Of a stretch of 64,000 nucleotides of DNA, positions 19,911-27,945 are shown one piece after another. Source of the stretch: Ureibacillus composti (lineage in GTDB: Bacteria; Bacillota; Bacilli; Bacillales_A; Planococcaceae); contig JAUCEP010000002.1 in assembly GCA_030348875.1 (NCBI GenBank), positions 4,072,501 through 4,136,500 on the forward strand, read 5' to 3'. Numbering within the stretch: position 1 is the stretch's first letter; each line of letters opens with the position of its first letter. Both the position numbers and the translations under genes were made by a program. The notes beneath the pieces are model-generated. The model was not told the origin of the DNA. It saw only the letters and a list, made by a program, of their open reading frames with translations, and made no database searches.

Positions 19911-20042
19911 TTATGCTTGCGGAGTTTGTGTTGGTGGTGTTAATACTTTTAATAATTCAAGACGCGACTTTGTAACTGATGCAGTAACACCTAATTTCGA
20001 TAAATTTTTAACGATATTTTTCAAGTCTACTTCCTTCGTCAT
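19911..20042 (-). CDS. Small protein, 43 aa, unknown function
   Basis: ATG at 20042 with AGGTGG upstream; TAA at 19911. The product is a basic amphipathic segment (VDLKNIVKNLSKLGVTASVT) followed by KSRLELLKVLTPP and a short PTQTPQA tail. A good ribosome-binding site and a terminator 13 bp past the stop support a real gene. I do not recognise the family. Upstream 20043-20397 (355 bp) holds a 7-bp inverted repeat AGAATTG-tttat-CAATTCT (about 20150) and otherwise nothing I can assign. Confidence 0.65.
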   Translation of the reverse strand: MTKEVDLKNIVKNLSKLGVTASVTKSRLELLKVLTPPTQTPQA

Positions 20043-20397
20043 ACGTTCCACCTAACCTTTCCAATTAAAATAACGCTCAATCCTTTTTGAAGTTCCAAGT
20101 ATAAGAGGTCAGACAAGTAATCTTTGCTAATCATAACATGTTTCTAAAAAGAATTGTTTATCAATTCTGTTACAACATGTAAAAGTCAAGTAAATTGCAT
20201 TAAGGTTTTGTAATTACCTATAAACCCCTTTTTATGTACCTTAGACCTCAAAAAACAGTATTGCCCTCTTCCCTAAACTCCAATCACTCTTGTATTAAAA
20301 AACTTTAATAAATTACGTCATTTATAGAAACTTGTTTCACTTTATTACTCGAGGTAAAATGTTGATATTACGTTCATTGGTAGAAAGCAGGTCCTTT

Positions 20398-21564
20398 ATG
20401 AAAAAATCACTACTTTTGTTACTATCTGTACAATTCTTTGTTTATCTTGGGTTCGGTATTATCATTCCAGTTCTACCAGAAGTAATTATCCAACAAGGCT
20501 GGGATGAAATCCATGTTGGTGGATTATTAACAATATATGCTTTGGCAAGCTTTTTTACAGCTCCATTTTGGGGACAACTTTCAGATAAATTTGGACGAAA
20601 ACAACTTATTCTAATTGGCCTTATTGGTTTTTTTCTAAGTTTTGTCTTATTTAGTTTATTTATTGATAATTTATTCATGTTGTACGTGTCACGTATAATT
20701 GGCGGACTATTTTCAGGTGCGCTCTATACATCAGTCACTGGTTTTATTGGAGATATGTCAACAAATGAAAACCGAAATAAATATATGGGTTTTATGGGAA
20801 TGTCCATCGGCCTAGGGTTCATTTTTGGACCAGCTATTGGTGGGATGTTAGGACATATTAGTTTGCAACTTCCTTATACGGCTTCGGCAATCCTAATTGG
20901 GATTTTGTTCTTTTACGCACTCGTTGTATTAAAGGAACCAGAACGAAGAGGAGAGGCAAATAAACGTGCAATTGTACCAACTGGTGCATCAGATTTATTA
21001 CGCTATCGGGTTCGTTACCTAATCATCTTTTCATTTTTTGTAACCTTTACATTAGCGGGTGTAGAAGCAACATTTCAATTATTCCAAATCAAAAAAATCG
21101 ACATTACCCCTCTTCAACTAGGACTTTTATTTTTATTCAGTGGGTTTGTGGATGCTGCAATTCAAGGTGGAGTAATTCGAAAAATTAAAGACGGAAAGGA
21201 AAGTAGTTGGTTAATCGGTGCACAATTTGTAACAGCAGTTGGATTACTACTTATGACTTTTACGATCAACATCGTTTTTGCCGGTTTTGCACTTTGTGTC
21301 TTTACTGCTGGTAACGCTTTAGCCAGAACATGTGTCGTTTCACTAACTTCAAAGGAGTCAGGTGGAAAATACGGTACAGCTGCGGGATTAACTTATTCAA
21401 TGGATAATTTGGGACGCATTATTGGCCCCTTATTTTTCACTTCATTATTTAAAATCGATTTGTCATTAACATATTATGTTTCGATTTTTATAGCATTAAT
21501 TGCTGTCGGCCTCATCTTATTATTTAAGAGGTCGGGTAATTCACTAAGAGCTGAACATGAATAA
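20398..21564 (+). CDS. MFS drug-efflux type transporter
   Basis: 388 aa from the ATG at 20398, chosen because MKKSLLLLLSVQFFVYLGFG begins the first membrane helix. An ATG at 20359 (GAGGT upstream) would add 13 residues. Twelve-helix MFS protein with the loop 2-3 signature GQLSDKFGRKQLILIGL and GFVDAAIQGGVIRKI. It resembles the multidrug or sugar efflux group (YfmO/YttB-like) of H+ antiporters. Substrate is not deducible. Single gene with its own terminator. Confidence 0.85.
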   Translation: MKKSLLLLLSVQFFVYLGFGIIIPVLPEVIIQQGWDEIHVGGLLTIYALASFFTAPFWGQLSDKFGRKQLILIGLIGFFLSFVLFSLFIDNLFMLYVSRIIGGLFSGALYTSVTGFIGDMSTNENRNKYMGFMGMSIGLGFIFGPAIGGMLGHISLQLPYTASAILIGILFFYALVVLKEPERRGEANKRAIVPTGASDLLRYRVRYLIIFSFFVTFTLAGVEATFQLFQIKKIDITPLQLGLLFLFSGFVDAAIQGGVIRKIKDGKESSWLIGAQFVTAVGLLLMTFTINIVFAGFALCVFTAGNALARTCVVSLTSKESGGKYGTAAGLTYSMDNLGRIIGPLFFTSLFKIDLSLTYYVSIFIALIAVGLILLFKRSGNSLRAEHE

Positions 21565-21567
21565 TAT

Positions 21568-21599
21568 AAGCAATGCGTATAATATATTACGCATTGCTT
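21568..21599 (+). terminator. Terminator after the MFS gene
   Basis: AAGCAATGCGT (21568-21578) pairs with ACGCATTGCTT (21589-21599), followed by TATTTTTTT. Confidence 0.92.
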
Positions 21600-21683
21600 T
21601 ATTTTTTTAGCGTTTATCCTATTCTAATAGTTGGGAAAGATACATAAATAACCATCTCATTTACATTTTATGGGGGAATCATT

Positions 21684-22490
21684 GTGGAGTTATCTCAACA
21701 CCTCTCTTTACCAAGCGAACTAGAAAAATTTCGGCAAACTATAGAACTTTCAGCAAAGACTTCTTTCATTATAATGCCAGAGTTTCAAAACACTTCGATA
21801 ACAGATAGTAAGTTTGCAGGTTTGCCGTATCTACCTAAAAGTTATAGGTTACCAAAAGATCGAAAAGGTCAATATATGGACTTATTAGCACAAGTAAACT
21901 TTTCACAATTACCTTTCGAAAAACCATTTCCTAAAAATGGTTTATTACAATTTTTTATTTCTAGAACTCAAGAATTACTTTATGAAAAAAGGACAGAACA
22001 AATTTTTCAACAGGACTTTAAAGTTCGCTATTTCCCTGAAGTGGTGTCTCAAGATAAACTTGTTACAGATTTCTCTATTATAAAAGGAGATTTTATTACT
22101 CCCTTTCCTATAAAAAATGAATTACATTTATCCATAAGTAAAATGATTGAACCAGTTTCGGCAATGGATTATAGGTTTAACTCATATATAAACTTTCCAA
22201 CATCTGACTGCACAATAACAGAAGACGGTCGAACATTGGAGGAATTTTACTTTGAACATTTTTTAGGTGCTGATCACAAACTTGGTGGGTACCCTTACTT
22301 TATTTATAACGATCCGAGGTCTAGATCAAATTTTTTAAAGCGGTTTGATACGTTATTATTACAAGTCGTTTCGAATGATTCTCAGGAAATTATGTGGGGT
22401 GACTCCGGGATCATTAAATTTTTTATCAATAAAGAGAAATTACTGAAACTCGATTTTTCTGAAGTATATTTTATTGCTGAACAATACTAA
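21684..22490 (+). CDS. DUF1963 (YwqG-like) protein
   Basis: 268 aa. GTG start at 21684 with GGGGGAA upstream. Features of the DUF1963/YwqG fold: GLPYLPKSYRLPKDRKGQYMDLLAQVNF in the N-terminal half, NGLLQFFIS, HKLGGYPYFIYNDPR and the late phrase IMWGDSGIIKFFINKEKLLKLDFSEV. YwqG-type proteins are often immunity-like or housekeeping genes of unknown activity. No toxin gene is adjacent here. Confidence 0.82.
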   Translation: MELSQHLSLPSELEKFRQTIELSAKTSFIIMPEFQNTSITDSKFAGLPYLPKSYRLPKDRKGQYMDLLAQVNFSQLPFEKPFPKNGLLQFFISRTQELLYEKRTEQIFQQDFKVRYFPEVVSQDKLVTDFSIIKGDFITPFPIKNELHLSISKMIEPVSAMDYRFNSYINFPTSDCTITEDGRTLEEFYFEHFLGADHKLGGYPYFIYNDPRSRSNFLKRFDTLLLQVVSNDSQEIMWGDSGIIKFFINKEKLLKLDFSEVYFIAEQY

Positions 22491-22588
22491 ATATTATTGA
22501 TATAATAATTTTTGAAGTCATTCCTTTATCCATCACATCATTTTAACGATATAATAAGGACAAAAGAATAAAGAGGTGTGCACATTTC

Positions 22589-24040
22589 ATGGGCATCTTA
22601 GATACAGTAGTATTTCTCCCTGTTATTTTGGCATTGAATACGATATTCGCTATAACTGTTATTTTCTTAGAACGTAAAGATGCATCTTCTACTTGGGCAT
22701 GGGTTCTTGTACTATTCTTCCTTCCACTATTAGGATTTATATTATATTTAATGCTCGGTAGACAACTTCGAAAAAAGCATCTTTTTCGTTGGGAAGGTTC
22801 CAAAGATATTGGAATCGATAAATTAATTAGTTACCAGCTTGAGGCATTAGAAGAGAATACTCTTGAGTTTAAATCCTTACATGTTGAGAATCATAAAGAA
22901 CTAATTCAGTTAAATTTAAAAACAAGTACAGCCGTTTTAACCCAAGATAATGAAGTGAAAATATACGATGATGGTGCCGAAAAGTTTGAATCTTTAATAG
23001 AAGATATTTTATTAGCAAAAGATCATATACATATCCAATATTATATTTTTAAACTTGATAATTTAGGTCAACGTATAATTGATGTTTTAAAGAAAAAAGC
23101 AAAACAGGGTGTGAAGGTTCGCATTTTATACGATGAAATGGGTTCTCGCGCTGTAAAAAAGAGAAACTTTCAGGAGTTAACCAAATTGGGTGGTGAAGTT
23201 GAAGTCTTTTTCCCTTCAATACTCCCATTATTTAATCCACGATTGAACTTCCGTAATCATCGTAAAATTGTTGTCATTGATGGTCGTATTGGTTACATCG
23301 GTGGCTTTAATGTTGGAGACGAATATTTAGGATTAAATAAAAAATTTGGTTATTGGCGAGATACTCATTTAAGAATAGAGGGGAGTTCTGTACACCCTCT
23401 ACAAACGCGCTTTTTACTAGATTGGAACCAAGCAAGTAATAATAGTATTGATTACTCAGAGCATTACTTCCCCGCAATCCCCAAAAAGGGAGATGTCGCG
23501 TTACAAATCGTTTCTAGTGGGCCTGACTCTGAATGGCAGACAATAAAAAATGGATATTTAAAATTACTTATGAGTGCTAAAAAATATATTTATATCCAGA
23601 CACCATATTTCATACCAGATAGTAGCTTCTTAAATGCCATTGAAATTGCCGCCCTTTCAGGAATCGACGTTCGAATTATGATTCCTAACAAACCTGATCA
23701 TATGTTTGTTTACTGGGCAACGTATTCATATGTAGGAAATCTCTTAAAATCCGGCGCAAAAGTTTATATTTACGAAAAAGGATTTATTCACGCAAAAATG
23801 ATTGTTATAGATGACGAAGCATCTACAGTTGGAACAGCGAATATAGATGTAAGAAGTTTTAGTTTAAACTTTGAGGTAAACGCATTTCTTTACGATCATC
23901 AAATTTCCCATGAACTTGCTGAAATCTTTGAAAAGGATATTTTCGACTGTACAGAGTTAACGTTAGAACGATATGAAAGTCGTTCATTACTTATTAAGTT
24001 TAAAGAGTCTATTTCAAGATTACTATCTCCAATATTATAA
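22589..24040 (+). CDS. cls: Cardiolipin synthase (phospholipase D family)
   Basis: 483 aa. Two N-terminal membrane helices (residues 5-58), then two PLD domains, each with HxKxxxxD: NHRKIVVIDGRIGYIGGFN and HAKMIVIDDEASTVGTANID. Condenses two phosphatidylglycerol molecules to cardiolipin at the membrane. Length and motif spacing are normal. AGAGGTG lies upstream of the ATG. The insertion element lies just beyond its terminator, so the gene is intact. Confidence 0.96.
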   Translation: MGILDTVVFLPVILALNTIFAITVIFLERKDASSTWAWVLVLFFLPLLGFILYLMLGRQLRKKHLFRWEGSKDIGIDKLISYQLEALEENTLEFKSLHVENHKELIQLNLKTSTAVLTQDNEVKIYDDGAEKFESLIEDILLAKDHIHIQYYIFKLDNLGQRIIDVLKKKAKQGVKVRILYDEMGSRAVKKRNFQELTKLGGEVEVFFPSILPLFNPRLNFRNHRKIVVIDGRIGYIGGFNVGDEYLGLNKKFGYWRDTHLRIEGSSVHPLQTRFLLDWNQASNNSIDYSEHYFPAIPKKGDVALQIVSSGPDSEWQTIKNGYLKLLMSAKKYIYIQTPYFIPDSSFLNAIEIAALSGIDVRIMIPNKPDHMFVYWATYSYVGNLLKSGAKVYIYEKGFIHAKMIVIDDEASTVGTANIDVRSFSLNFEVNAFLYDHQISHELAEIFEKDIFDCTELTLERYESRSLLIKFKESISRLLSPIL

Positions 24041-24055
24041 AAAACATACTAACAT

Positions 24056-24097
24056 TAGTAGCACAAACCGAGGCCATGGTTTGTGCTACTATTTTTT
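24056..24097 (+). terminator. Terminator after cls
   Basis: TAGTAGCACAAACC (24056-24069) pairs perfectly with GGTTTGTGCTACTA (24078-24091), followed by TTTTTT. Confidence 0.95.
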
Positions 24098-24282
24098 ATA
24101 GTAGAAGTGAAGGAAAGTCGACCAGCCTCTGGGATCATTTTGAATCCGTATTAAAAACCGGCTAACTTCATACCCTTATGTGAATCAGTTTAGTATGTTG
24201 GGTCCAAGAGATCGTGTATAAGAAAGTGGAATCGATAAGGCACTGTGAAGACTTCTATGATTGGCTAAAAAGGAGGATATGT
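24098..24282 (+). ncRNA. Candidate IS110 bridge RNA region (left non-coding end)
   Basis: IS110-group elements encode a bridge RNA in the non-coding left end, just before the recombinase. This 185-nt stretch has that position and length. It can form a hairpin CCAG-CCT-CTGG (24122-24132), GGATCA-ttt-TGAATCC (24132-24147) and a larger loop closed by CATAC (24169-24173) and GTATG (24193-24197) with a roughly 19-nt loop. These are hand folds only. Guide segments could not be assigned because the element ends are unknown. Confidence 0.5.
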
Positions 24283-25494
24283 ATGAAACATGTCATTGCA
24301 TTAGATGTCAGTAAAGGAAAAAGTACAATGGTCATTTACGATCGCTATTGTCGCTGTGAATTTGAAGGTGAATTACATCATACACGTGTAGATTTTGACC
24401 GATTACATGAACGTATCGAAGAAATCATCAAGCTAGATGGACAAGCACCGGAGATTGTTTTTGAAGCAACGGGTGTCTATTCAAAACCTGTCGAAGCGTT
24501 TTTCAAAGATTATGGATATACATACAGCCGCATGAATCCACTTGAAGCGAATTTACAGATGGCGAAGATGCGACGACATAAAACGGATATGAGTGATGCT
24601 CATGAGCTTGCGAAAACGCATTTTAAAATGGAACGTGAATCTACATATATACAAGAAGAGTACTACGAACAGATGCGTGCACTGACAAGATATTACGATG
24701 AAATCGATGAAGAAATGATTTTACTAAAAAGTCGAATGCATTCGATTTTACAGATGAGTTTTCCAGAATTAGAAAAGTTACTGACACCGAATTCAGCACT
24801 GTTTTTAAACATCGTGCAACTCTACCCTCATCCAGCACTTGTATTAGCCCATTCGAAAACAATTATTAAAAATCGATTAAAGGCAAATACGCAAAAAAAT
24901 CTATCTTTAGATCGTGCAGAGAAAAAAGCAATCACGTTATTAGAAACAGCTGAAAATAGTTATCCGGCGATTAAGGCGACAGATGTTCGATGTGATCAAG
25001 TACGAGATTACGCAGCTCGAATCTCAGCTTTAAAAGAAAAGAAGGAAGCACTGATAAAATTGATGGCAGAATTATCGAAAGAACGTAAAGAATATCTCGT
25101 ATTACGCTCGATTCCTGGTATTGGCGATTCAACTGCTTGTAGAATCATTGGTGAAATGGGTGATATTCGTCGCTTTAAAAATGCGAAACAATTAAATGCG
25201 TATGTAGGAATAGATATTATGCGTTATCAATCGGGGAATACCCAGTACCGTGACCGTATCAATAAACGAGGGAATAAACATCTGCGGAAAATTTTATATT
25301 TTACGATACAAGCGATGCTTATGTTAAAACAAAAACATAATCATTTTGTGGATTATTATTATAAATTAAAAACGCAACCTCAGAGAAAGCCTCATAAGGT
25401 TGCGATTATCGCATGTATCAATAAGTTTCTGAAAGTGACGTTTCAGTTACTGACACATGGCATTCTTTACGATTATGAAACAGCCACAAACTAA
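24283..25494 (+). CDS. IS110-family transposase (DEDD recombinase)
   Basis: 403 aa from the ATG at 24283 (AAAGGAGGATATGT upstream). The frame is open further upstream, but that part would overlap the RNA region. The RuvC-like N-terminal domain shows Asp8 (ALDVSKG), Glu61 (FEATGVYSKP), Asp102 and Asp105 (KTDMSDAHELA). The C-terminal Transposase_20 domain has SIPGIGDSTACRIIGEMGD, YVGIDIMRYQSG with candidate catalytic Ser317, and INKRGNKHLRKIL. A coiled-coil linker lies between. The reading frame is intact, so the element may be active. Confidence 0.95.
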   Translation: MKHVIALDVSKGKSTMVIYDRYCRCEFEGELHHTRVDFDRLHERIEEIIKLDGQAPEIVFEATGVYSKPVEAFFKDYGYTYSRMNPLEANLQMAKMRRHKTDMSDAHELAKTHFKMERESTYIQEEYYEQMRALTRYYDEIDEEMILLKSRMHSILQMSFPELEKLLTPNSALFLNIVQLYPHPALVLAHSKTIIKNRLKANTQKNLSLDRAEKKAITLLETAENSYPAIKATDVRCDQVRDYAARISALKEKKEALIKLMAELSKERKEYLVLRSIPGIGDSTACRIIGEMGDIRRFKNAKQLNAYVGIDIMRYQSGNTQYRDRINKRGNKHLRKILYFTIQAMLMLKQKHNHFVDYYYKLKTQPQRKPHKVAIIACINKFLKVTFQLLTHGILYDYETATN

Positions 25495-25574
25495 ATATAA
25501 TCGAATACATTTACTATAGCATAAATGACCTTTCGAAAAAATGAAAAAACGTTAGGTCTTTTTGGTATGCGAAA

Positions 25575-25620
25575 ATTTAGTTGTAGTTGGGAGGGGTACC
25601 CCTCCCAACTACAACTAAAT
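25575..25620. repeat. Perfect 46-bp palindrome downstream of the IS110 transposase
   Basis: ATTTAGTTGTAGTTGGGAG-GGGT (25575-25597) is followed directly by its exact reverse complement (25598-25620) with no spacer and the centre GGGGTACCCC. It is G/C-rich at the core and lies 81 bp past the transposase stop. It may belong to the IS right end, be a terminator, or be a separate repeat next to which the IS landed. Confidence 0.9.
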
Positions 25621-25671
25621 CATAAAACATAAAAGAATTTAAATAAATATACTTGACTAATCGTAAGAAAA

Positions 25672-26041
25672 GGGGCTGGGACAAAACAAAAGCACTATTT
25701 TTCTCAAGAGGAAAAATGGTGCTTTTTTGATGTTCCAGTATAATAAGTAGAAAACATTCTAATCGGAATTCTTATAAAGTTTATGCTGAGAGCGGACTAA
25801 GCACACAAGCCGTAAAGCCATGTTGAAACATGTCTTTTCGACTTGTCTTTGTGCTTTGTGTAAGGTCCGCTCACATAAAATATGGGCTTCTAAATGTTCC
25901 GGAGATTTTGCGCGGCTTACAGTGGTAGGCCGCGGTTTCTGGAGAGTGGCTAACACTTATTGCTCTCAAATTATCAAGTATCAAAATCTTATTATAGAGA
26001 ATAGTGGCTTTCCTTAAAAACTCTATTAATGTCCCAGCCTC
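25672..26041 (+). repeat. Intergenic element with GGGACA terminal inverted repeats, copy 1
   Basis: Bounded by GGGGCTGGGACA (25672-25683) and TGTCCCAGCCTC (26030-26041), inverted and matching at 11 of 12 positions. The left end carries a hairpin (AAAGCACTATTTTTCTC / GGAAAAATGGTGCTTTTTT, about 25689-25729). The middle has the long imperfect inverted repeat GAGCGGACTAAGCACACAAG (25790-25809) with a complement ending GGTCCGCTC (25864-25872). The right 50 bp align with the left end of copy 2 at 58445. No credible ORF. Confidence 0.75.
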
Positions 26042-26051
26042 ATATTATAAA

Positions 26052-26078
26052 AAAAGGATGGCAGCGCGCCATCCTTTT
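26052..26078. terminator. Terminator after the D,D-carboxypeptidase gene
   Basis: AAAAGGATGGC (26052-26062) pairs with GCCATCCTTTT (26068-26078), with T runs on both strands. It lies next to the stop at 26081. Confidence 0.9.
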
Positions 26079-26080
26079 CT

Positions 26081-26914
26081 TTATTGTATGCCTAAATATT
26101 CTTCTAAAGTTAAACTGGATTTTTTCACATCAGTTGCTAATTGTATTCCTAAATATCGGAAGTGCCATGACTCATACATATACCCAGTTATTTTTTCTTT
26201 CCCTTGAGGATACCTTAATATAAAACCATATTTATGAGCGTTATTTACTAGCCATTTACCTGCCTCAGTTTCACCAAACTCACTAGTAAGCCACAAATCT
26301 TCTCGACCTACTTCTCCAATATCAAACGCTAACCCCGTTTGATGCTCAGAATATCCAGGTCTCGCACTATAGCGATCTGCATTTTCTTTTCCATCTCGCT
26401 CCACATAATTGTTATATAAAGTTTGTTGATACTCATAAGAACGATATGTACTAAAAGCTACTATCTCAAAACCAGCTTTTCTCGCATCTCCGGCCATTAA
26501 TTCAAAAGCTGCTCGAGCATCAACATCTTCTCCCGGCTGGAAGGTCTTAGGTAATGGGTATTTTTTATTTGCTATTAATACCCCATCGACATATGTTGGT
26601 TCAGTAGCTTCGGGCTGTCCTACGATATAACCGTTATCATCCACAACTTCAGGTGTCTGATCACCTTTTTGTGGAGAATTTTCACTATTTGAAGAGTCTA
26701 CATCAGATTGTTCTTTAGGTTCTAAGTCGTTATTTCCTTCATTCTCTTTCGACTCTTGGTTTGGAATTTGACTTCCAGAAGAGTTATTTAAAATGCTTGG
26801 ATTTTTTATAACAAAATAAGTAGCAGCACCTAAAACAACTAAACTAGTGAGTACAATTATCCAGATCATATATTTTTTATTTTTATTATGATTATTGTTG
26901 AATGAGGGCTTCAT
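26081..26914 (-). CDS. D-alanyl-D-alanine carboxypeptidase, M15 (VanY-like), membrane anchored
   Basis: 277 aa. One N-terminal membrane helix (about residues 15-36), a Ser/Asn/Glu-rich linker (40-90), then an M15B catalytic domain. Zinc and active-site motifs: YSARPGYSEHQTGLAFDIGE (His and Asp ligands) and MYESWHFRYLG (third His). Trims the terminal D-Ala of peptidoglycan pentapeptides outside the membrane. Not linked to vanHAX genes, so this is ordinary wall metabolism rather than a glycopeptide resistance cluster. Confidence 0.92.
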   Translation of the reverse strand: MKPSFNNNHNKNKKYMIWIIVLTSLVVLGAATYFVIKNPSILNNSSGSQIPNQESKENEGNNDLEPKEQSDVDSSNSENSPQKGDQTPEVVDDNGYIVGQPEATEPTYVDGVLIANKKYPLPKTFQPGEDVDARAAFELMAGDARKAGFEIVAFSTYRSYEYQQTLYNNYVERDGKENADRYSARPGYSEHQTGLAFDIGEVGREDLWLTSEFGETEAGKWLVNNAHKYGFILRYPQGKEKITGYMYESWHFRYLGIQLATDVKKSSLTLEEYLGIQ

Positions 26915-27016
26915 TTTGTACTTTTCCTACTTTCTTTTAACAATAATTATATTTTAGCACTGTTTAACCAATTTGGCTCATGGAATATGTATAAATTTGT
27001 CGATTAAACAAAATGA

Positions 27017-27043
27017 AAGCCGAGGCTATAAAAGCTTCGGCTT
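27017..27043 (-). terminator. Terminator after yidC
   Basis: AAGCCGAGGCT (27017-27027) pairs with AGCTTCGGCTT (27033-27043, one G-U). Next to the yidC stop. Confidence 0.8.
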
Positions 27044-27051
27044 AAATAATT

Positions 27052-27816
27052 CTATTCTTTTAGGGCTTTCTCTGGGTGCTCTGAATAATATTTTCTTCCA
27101 ATATAAGTTTGTAATATTAAGAATAACCCACTGACAGACCAGTATAACGGTAATGCTGCCATTGAAGTAAATGAAATAAATACAATCATAATCGGCGAAA
27201 TGTAGATCATCATTTTCATTTGTGCCTTTTGTGCATCAGGAACAGTCCATAGTGAAACTTTTGCTTGTACGAAATAAACAATCCCTGCTACGATTGTCAT
27301 TACTATATCAGGCGTGCCTAGGTTAAACCATAAAAACTCGTGCGTTTTTACATCACCCGAATAAAGAATTGCAAAATACAAGCCCATAATGATTGGCATT
27401 TGTATAACCATTGGTAAACAACCCATATTTAATGGATTAATGCCATTCTCACGATATAGTGCAAGCATTTCTTGTTGAATTGCCATTTGTTCTTCTTTTG
27501 TTTTAGCTTCTTTAAGTCTACCTTGGATTTCATCCATCTTAGGTTTAACGACATCCATTTTTGACTTCATAAGTGATTGATTTCGATAGTTCTTCAACAT
27601 AAAAGGCATTAAGATTAACCGAATCGCTAGTGTAATCGTAATAATTGCCAATCCATAGCTACCATTAAAAATACTATTCCCTAAGAAGTCTAGTAACCAA
27701 TCCATCGGTTTAACAAATGTGCTATAAAAAAATCCTTCTTGATTCTCTACTGCTTGACAGCCAGATAGAACGAATACCATTAGTCCAAGCATGGAGAACA
27801 TCATTAGTTTTTTCAT
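27052..27816 (-). CDS. yidC: Membrane protein insertase YidC/OxaA, lipoprotein form
   Basis: 254 aa. Lipoprotein signal with lipobox LSGC (Cys20), then about five membrane helices typical of Gram-positive YidC (SpoIIIJ/YqjG). Conserved phrases: YGLAIITITLAIRLILMPFMLKN, with Arg in the first helix, and NPLNMGCLPMVIQMPIIMGLYFAI. The tail ends RKYYSEHPEKALKE. It is not next to rnpA/rpmH, so it is more likely the second paralogue (YqjG-like), though this rests on context alone. Confidence 0.93.
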   Translation of the reverse strand: MKKLMMFSMLGLMVFVLSGCQAVENQEGFFYSTFVKPMDWLLDFLGNSIFNGSYGLAIITITLAIRLILMPFMLKNYRNQSLMKSKMDVVKPKMDEIQGRLKEAKTKEEQMAIQQEMLALYRENGINPLNMGCLPMVIQMPIIMGLYFAILYSGDVKTHEFLWFNLGTPDIVMTIVAGIVYFVQAKVSLWTVPDAQKAQMKMMIYISPIMIVFISFTSMAALPLYWSVSGLFLILQTYIGRKYYSEHPEKALKE

Positions 27817-27945
27817 TTATCCACCCACTATAATTAATCACTACGCCTGAGTATACATAATTAATATAACAATATCAATTAGCAGGTACATTCAAATTTA
27901 AGTCATCCTTATAATCGTTGACCTGTTACTATTTCAGCCGCTTAC

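Larger units (their letters stand above)
24098..25620 (+). mobile_element. IS110-family insertion sequence (ends approximate)
   Basis: A DEDD transposase with a non-coding left flank of about 185 nt and a right flank of unknown length, set between the cls terminator and a repeat-rich segment. IS110 elements lack terminal inverted repeats and usual target duplications, so the ends cannot be fixed from one copy. The left limit is taken just after the cls terminator. The right limit is drawn to include the 46-bp palindrome but could be anywhere from about 25500 to 25670. Confidence 0.75.

Noticed and set aside
24214-24282. N-terminal extension of the IS110 transposase
   Set aside because: The frame is open, but the strong AAAGGAGG site precedes the ATG at 24283 and the conserved family start is MKHVIALDVS.
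25820-26017. ORFs on both strands inside GGGACA copy 1
   Set aside because: They lie in repeated, foldable non-coding DNA, have no Shine-Dalgarno, and are absent from copy 2.
26081-26914. Glycopeptide-resistance cluster suggested by the VanY-like protein
   Set aside because: No vanH, vanA/B-type ligase, vanX or vanRS nearby. The ddl at 16241 looks like the housekeeping enzyme, and M15 carboxypeptidases are common in Bacillales.
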